A DNA stretch of 64,000 bases from Amphirosellinia nigrospora (lineage: Eukaryota; Ascomycota; Sordariomycetes; Xylariales; Xylariaceae): positions 4,297,058 to 4,361,057 of the forward strand of contig SCHM01000003.1 in the NCBI GenBank assembly GCA_004123355.1, given 5' to 3'. Below, piece after piece: positions 59,093 to 64,000 of the stretch (positions are counted from its first letter, which is position 1; every line of letters begins with the position of its first letter). A model generated the notes under the pieces. The model ran no database searches. It saw nothing but the letters and a program-made list of their open reading frames with translations, and was not told the DNA's origin. The position numbers were made by a program, and so were the translations under genes.

Positions 59093-59306
59093 CCGTCTCC
59101 CCCGTCTCCCCGTCTCCCCGTCATCCTGAACGTCTTCGTTTCTCGACAAGCACCGAAGCTGTCAAGAAGAGTGAGATGGACCCTGAAACAAGAAAATGCA
59201 GGGTGCAAAGACCCAAGAGCCCCAAGAGCCCCAAGAGCCACATGCCTAGTCAGTGTAATCCCCGTCGCGGACGCGCAAGCAGGTCTGAGCAGGTCTGAGC
59301 AGGTCT
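59093..59306. repeat. cluster of short tandem repeats
   Basis: Three separate arrays within 220 bp: CCGTCTCC (about four copies, 59093-59122), CCCAAGAGC (three copies, 59212-59239) and AGCAGGTCTG (three copies, 59278-59306). Confidence 0.8.
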
Positions 59307-59967
59307 CCTAGCCGACCGGGAGGGAGGACCCTTTGCAGACTATAATAAATGTACATGGAGTAGCGTAGCAGGCTATCCCGTGTGTGCCTGACTACAAACT
59401 TGGCAGTAGGCTGTGACAGTGGCATACCTACGTCACTCTGCGGCGCCGTTGGGAGATGAAGAAAATATGCCTCTGGGTCCGCCCTAGGCTAGGAGGTAGG
59501 GTCTGTCTGGGGCCTGTCTGGGGAAAACAGAGCTACGGGAGGAAGCTGCAAGATGATGTCGTATCATGTTCAAAACACCTAAAGCTGACTACATGACACT
59601 AGGTACAGTGTCGTAATGCAATTAATACTGTACAATGGGCACAGTGTTAGGTTCATCGAGCACACGCAGTTCTACCTTGCACTTGTCGTGGCTCCTCCAA
59701 AAGGAACCCCTCCGCTCACCCCATTCCTACATACACTACCTGCTTTAGCCCCAGCTTTCCCAGCTTCCCAAGCCCCGGAACAATCAAACTATTTTTGACC
59801 ACCACGCTTCATGGCTGCCCAGCCAATCCCACCGCCCCCGATTCCTACAGAACACTACGGCCAGGGTTCAACCTGGGCCTCCTCCGAGCTAGCCGACGGG
59901 ATAATATTGTAGTGTAAGTGGTAGTCCACGGTAGAAGAGAGAAGAAGAGAAAAAATAGTCATCTTGC

Positions 59968-59990
59968 AAAAAAAAAAAAAGAAAAAAAAA
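59968..59990. repeat. poly-A tract
   Basis: A13 then G then A9. Confidence 0.85.
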
Positions 59991-61558
59991 GGTACCCGTC
60001 CACGCTACCTTCCTTTAGCGTACACCGCCTGTCACAACAACAGACAGCTGTTTGCCATCGTGACTGCGTACCGACCAAGGTTATCATCCTGGCGAAGGAA
60101 GTAAGCGTGGCCCCAAGCTTGGGGGCTTCATGTAGCAGGATGTAGGGCCAATTAGGCTCACCGAGGATGTTTGACGGTGATGATCAGTCAAAAACTGCTG
60201 ATCTACCTTTGCCAGCCTACGCGAGCTGGAGGTTAACTCCCTGGCGGATAGATTCACGGTTGATTCGACAAGTGATCCTCAGTAATGTTGGGGGACTTAA
60301 GGTCAGCTGATCTATCTAACCCTGCATAAAGGGAACATATAGTCATCTGGTTCGCTTCGTCCTGAACGTCAGAACAAACCACCACAACTCTGCTACTTCA
60401 AAAGTCAACAGTATAACCAGAAGAAAAAAGAAAAAAACCAAACGAATAGCTGTCGATTATAAACAAAACGTGAAATTCATACTACTTTAATTTTCTATAT
60501 ATTTTTATATGTTTTCATTATCTTTTTCCTCAGGCTTTAACGTGTGAAATAAATGCGTATTTGCTAGCGCGATCTTTTGTTCTGAAGGGTCTGCACATAT
60601 TAACATCGATCCACGCACTCGGGACCCGACTCCGACGTCATAGTAGGCGGGAAGAGCAAATTGGAAAGGATCATCAGTTTTCCCGTCCCCTTTCTTGGCG
60701 GGTCTGTCCCTGCTGCCCAATGAATCCTACGCATCTTATTAGGGACGGTAAGAAGTCGTCCTAGCTAGCCGCAGCCAAAGAAGGTAATGTCCAAAAAAGA
60801 GATGGTGTCCAGCAAACGGCATCCTAGACAGGAATGGTATCATGCCTGGCCGAGGAAGAATTAGCCACGTGCGTTTTTATCTATAGCCCCCTTATTGAAA
60901 GGAGTCCACTAGAACTCGCTTAGCAGCTTCGCAATTTCTGGTGCGTAGATTCACTGAAGTCGACGAGGACACAAATTAAGATAGACATTAGAATCGTATA
61001 TTCATTGAACCGTCACTCTCGTTTTCATATACTATCTAACCCATCATAGCATGATGCTGGTAGCTGGTGCCTCAACACAAATCGTACACCTGATGCATGA
61101 CTTCGACTCGGATGCTGCCGGAAGCACTCCTCGGCCCAAGTCTTCAAGTCTATACATATATATTCGCAGTGACTCGTCAATATGTGCCGAGAATAAGTAA
61201 GAAGGGGCATATCCTCAATATGCCTGACACACGGATACTTTGATCGTGTGAAATAAAGCAATTCCTCATTTGATTGCTCAAGCGGCTTCCGCAGCCGTTT
61301 TATATAATGCAAAAGCAGTGTGGTGCGCCGTCATATGCTTGCGACCCCTGGTATCAAATGCGAGCCATTAAAATTGAGAGCCATGAAAATACCGCCAACG
61401 CCGTCCAGAAAAAAATCGCCAGGCCTGCTTTTGCATAGCTAGACGAGAACATAGTCGAAGACACATCCACCCAGGCTGGGCGACCGAGATTCGCACTCTA
61501 TAGATGCGCCACAGCTTGATGGGTGGCAGTATCCATACGCGTTAGGAGAAGCGTAAAC

Positions 61559-62503
61559 TTAAGCACCCTCTTGGCAGGCAATGGCTGCTAAGGCGTCTAA
61601 GCCGCTGCTCGTTCGTGCAGCGCCCGGGCGACTCAGAGGTGCGCTCAAACTTCTCATATCCCAGGCCCCAGTCGGAGATGGCATGGGCATAAATTCGCTG
61701 CCATATTGCTCGACGTCCCACATTTGTATGTCACGCGAAGCTCGACTACTCTGTGTCGAGGAGGATGACTTGGAGGAAATGGATGCACGCTTCGATGATG
61801 TCAAGGAGGAACTCTTCGATTTGGAAGTGCTGGATGCCCTCGACTTGTCTTTGAAGTGGGTCTCAAGGTGCTGTTTCATATTGTCTGCCCGAGTAAACTT
61901 TTTATGGCAGCCTGGAAATGTGCACTGGACGGCCTTCTCAGCTGTATGGATCTTGGAGTGACGCGACGCATGGCCTGATGTGGTGAAAGTCTTCTCGCAA
62001 CCATGGCTTTCGCGATAACGGCAGGGATAGCGCTTGCCCGATTTTTCTTGCGAGGCGTTTGAACTATCATCCTCGTATGAACCAGCGCGATGGGTGGCAA
62101 GGTAGGCGGAGTGTTTCATCTGGGGCTGCTTATCTTGAAGATAGTCGTCGCAGTAGGGTCGCGCTGAGCAGTCATAGACAATAGGTGTCACCGGCGAGAG
62201 TGCGTCGTAGCTGGAATTGGAGTCATATGAATCCGAGCGCATGAGCTCTGGGGTATGAGTAATTGGCGACAAATCACCTCCTGATGAATAGTGCGTTGGT
62301 GAAGGGTATGATGGGCTACTCGTGTAGATGTCATCGTTTAGTAACGATACTTGACGGCCCGTGGCGTCTCGAGCTTGCATCGTGCTGTTTGGTGAATTTG
62401 AACCTAACGGAGAAAAAGACGACAGTCGGGTAATAAAGCGCCAAATGAGCACTTCAAGTGGCGTAAATCCTGAGGAAGCGCGGAATTTGCAGCGTTTAAA
62501 CAA
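61559..62503 (-). CDS. C2H2 zinc-finger transcription factor, NRG1/RGM1-like
   Basis: Two C2H2 fingers: CRYRESHGCEKTFTTSGHAS continuing RHSKIH (C-x7-C-x12-H-x3-H), and CTFPGCHKKFTRADNMKQHL continuing ETH (C-x4-C-x12-H-x3-H). The pairing FTTSGH..RH..IHT and FTRxDN..QH..TH resembles the yeast repressors Nrg1 and Rgm1 (glucose and stress repression); orthology is not claimed. The fingers are followed by a Ser/Lys-rich tail (SRASSTSKSKSSSLTSSKRA) and preceded by a Ser/Pro/Tyr-rich region (YTSSPSYPSPTHYSSGGDLS). The frame is open from 62503, but a better start is the Met at 62380 (MQARDATGRQVSLLNDD), because an intron acceptor-like CCGTTAG at about 62404-62410 lies just upstream. From 62380 the protein is 273 residues. 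No frame break. Confidence 0.82.
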   Translation of the reverse strand: MFKRCKFRASSGFTPLEVLIWRFITRLSSFSPLGSNSPNSTMQARDATGRQVSLLNDDIYTSSPSYPSPTHYSSGGDLSPITHTPELMRSDSYDSNSSYDALSPVTPIVYDCSARPYCDDYLQDKQPQMKHSAYLATHRAGSYEDDSSNASQEKSGKRYPCRYRESHGCEKTFTTSGHASRHSKIHTAEKAVQCTFPGCHKKFTRADNMKQHLETHFKDKSRASSTSKSKSSSLTSSKRASISSKSSSSTQSSRASRDIQMWDVEQYGSEFMPMPSPTGAWDMRSLSAPLSRPGAARTSSGLDALAAIACQEGA

Positions 62504-64000
62504 CGCTCAGTCTTTAATGGAAGTTGTCGACAAGTGAAGTGGGCCTAAATGGGCTAGCGGAAAAGGTTTTGGACCTGGAACCACAGAATGTCCCAAGCGT
62601 GTTGGCACAAATGATACGAAAACGCAGCACAAATCGTATCAACGATAAAAGGTGCAGTTACCACAACGGTGCGTCAATACACGGTTGAATTGTTTGAGTC
62701 GGCAGATGCTGATACCGGTACGGCTACCTTCTATCAGATCAGAAATCTAAGAAGAGAGCGACGGAGACAGCAGCACGCTAGATGTAAACGTAGGAGTTGA
62801 TGGCCGATGGCTGGGTGATGGCGAGCAAGGGGTCCAGGACTGGCGCCAATGGGAGAGTTGTGAGGGTGAAGAGGGTTGAAAACCGGTGGACGTGATGCCA
62901 GAATGGTGTAGTAGATATCCTGGTTGCTGATGGTGGGATGTGATGTGGGAAGGGAGCCAGAGCAGGGCAGAGCAGAGCAGAGGAGCAGAAATTGTGTGAG
63001 GAACAGACGGGATGCGACACGGGCGGACGTTGCATTAAAAAGACAAACATGGGAAAGCGATGAATCCCATCGAGGCCCGTTTTCTGGCAGCAGAAGCCGT
63101 GGTACCGCTCGTCATGCCCGTGTGGGCTAGTGCACCTATAGTGGACTGCTGTTGCGGGTCGCCGCCCACGCCATGGCCACCCCTTCCAAGCGGGCCCCAC
63201 CAGCACAGTACTTACATGTGTACCTGACCACTAGTGCCGCTGGGGCCGTTTCTGGCTTTTCTGGGACCGAAGAAAGGGTCGCCAAGTGGGAAGCGGGCCC
63301 ACATGGAACAAGGGTAGTCCTGAGGGGCTGCAGGAGCAGGCATGGGCGCCAAGAGGACTCCAGGACTCCAGGGCTCCAGGGCTTGCAGGGGCAGGTAGCG
63401 CACGCTGCCTGCTGTTGCTACCGCTGGGCAGGGCGGGCAGAGGGCAGAGGGGTATTTTCCCTCGATAGCATGGGTATTTCCTGGTGTGATGAGATGCGCA
63501 GATGTCGCTATTAGAAGTACATTCCGCCCTAGGCGGTGGAGTATAGGCAGGATGGCAGGGTGTCTTCTCGGTATGTGGCATGCCATATTGAAGATGACAA
63601 TACATGTGCCCCGTCGAGAATGTATTCCCCAAGTATAGCGCTCGCTGTACTACCGTTGATGATCTCTTATCCAACCCCATGCTGGCAAGAGATGCGCATG
63701 TGCATTGTCCATGTGCTCATGCATCATGAATACTGGAGCAACCATCAAGTCGATACTGGTACTTATTCAGTACGTTGGATATACATATGGATAATACTAT
63801 GATGATGGATCTAGCGATCTCTTGGCTATTTAATTATATCCGTATCCTAACGCGTCCGGCGATGCCCAATCAACCAATAAGTAGATTTGTTCCCATTAAC
63901 GCTATGGATAACTTGCCAGTTGTCGTGTGCCATAATTTCCTCCATAAAATTTATATCTACCGATGTCTTCAACTACAGTAGCAGATAAAATGGTCACAGC
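62504..64000. other. upstream/edge region, no gene seen
   Basis: Probably 5' leader and promoter of the C2H2 gene followed by unassigned DNA to the right edge. GC-rich, purine-rich repeats occur at about 62958-62985 (gcagagcagagc) and 63353-63380 (ctccaggactccagggctcc). Frames of up to 149 codons overlap on both strands and lack motifs. Confidence 0.45.

Larger units (their letters stand above)
57492..61558. other. 4.1 kb gene-poor region with simple repeats
   Basis: No supported gene. A stretch at 58007-58201 minus (HTMPITTTSSEQEWVEYTDY) is protein-like and may be a relic. Contains tandem repeats at 59093-59122, 59212-59239 and 59278-59306, and an A-rich run at 59968-59990. Confidence 0.45.

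Noticed and set aside
62778-63206. 142-codon minus-strand frame rich in Pro, His and Ser
   Set aside because: Lies just upstream of the C2H2 gene and looks like leader or promoter DNA. No conserved motif.
63231-63680. 149-codon minus-strand frame and overlapping plus frames
   Set aside because: Mutually overlapping GC-rich frames with repeat-derived residues; no domain.
1-64000. CRISPR arrays, bacterial operons or riboswitches
   Set aside because: Gene structure is eukaryotic (introns, fungal families). The tandem repeats seen are short microsatellites without spacers.

Overview
The window looks like nuclear DNA of a filamentous ascomycete (Pezizomycotina, most likely Sordariomycetes). Genes are split by short introns (mostly 47-100 nt, GT..AG, a few longer). 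The gene set is fungal: fructosyl amino acid oxidase, questin-oxidase-like protein, Atp4, Noc4, TFIIF beta, Rad17, a NACHT-ankyrin receptor and SKP1. Genes sit on both strands without operons, and intergenic DNA is rich in TAGGTA/TACCTA words. The species is not identified.

Layout. 0-9.8 kb: a small Cys-rich ORF, a fructosyl amino acid oxidase (minus) and a multi-pass membrane protein (plus), separated by AT-rich DNA. 9.8-20 kb is a dense housekeeping block: rad17 clamp loader (minus), questin-oxidase-like (minus), HECT-like E2-binding protein (plus), atp4 (minus) and noc4 (plus, sharing a divergent promoter with atp4). 20-25.3 kb holds no recognisable gene. 25.3-27.2 kb: a bZIP factor with a putative membrane segment. 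27.2-34 kb is gene-poor. 34-43.5 kb: a six-exon Sel1-repeat protein, a five-finger CCCH protein (ZC3H3/Red5 type), TFIIF beta and a HAD phosphatase. 43.5-57.5 kb is more accessory: a gap, an unknown 526-residue protein, a large NLR-like receptor (esterase-like N-terminus, NACHT, ankyrin repeats, SPRY), a divergent SKP1 paralogue in AT-rich DNA, and a short-chain dehydrogenase. 57.5-64 kb is mostly non-coding, with one NRG1-like C2H2 factor.

Caveat on reading frames. At least a dozen genes are interrupted, and every break I could resolve is repaired by restoring one missing base, usually in a short homopolymer. No break that I resolved needs an inserted base. Conserved genes (rad17, TFIIF beta, atp4) are hit along with accessory ones, while noc4, the Sel1 gene, the HAD phosphatase and the SDR are intact. 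This points to deletion errors in the assembly more than to real pseudogenes, so interrupted genes are annotated as single CDS with breaks noted.

The most interesting locus is the NLR-like receptor at 47.8-54.5 kb. Its putative catalytic nucleophile elbow and its P-loop are both altered, it ends in a SPRY domain spread over several spliced exons, and a degenerate SKP1 paralogue and AT-rich, RIP-like DNA lie just downstream.
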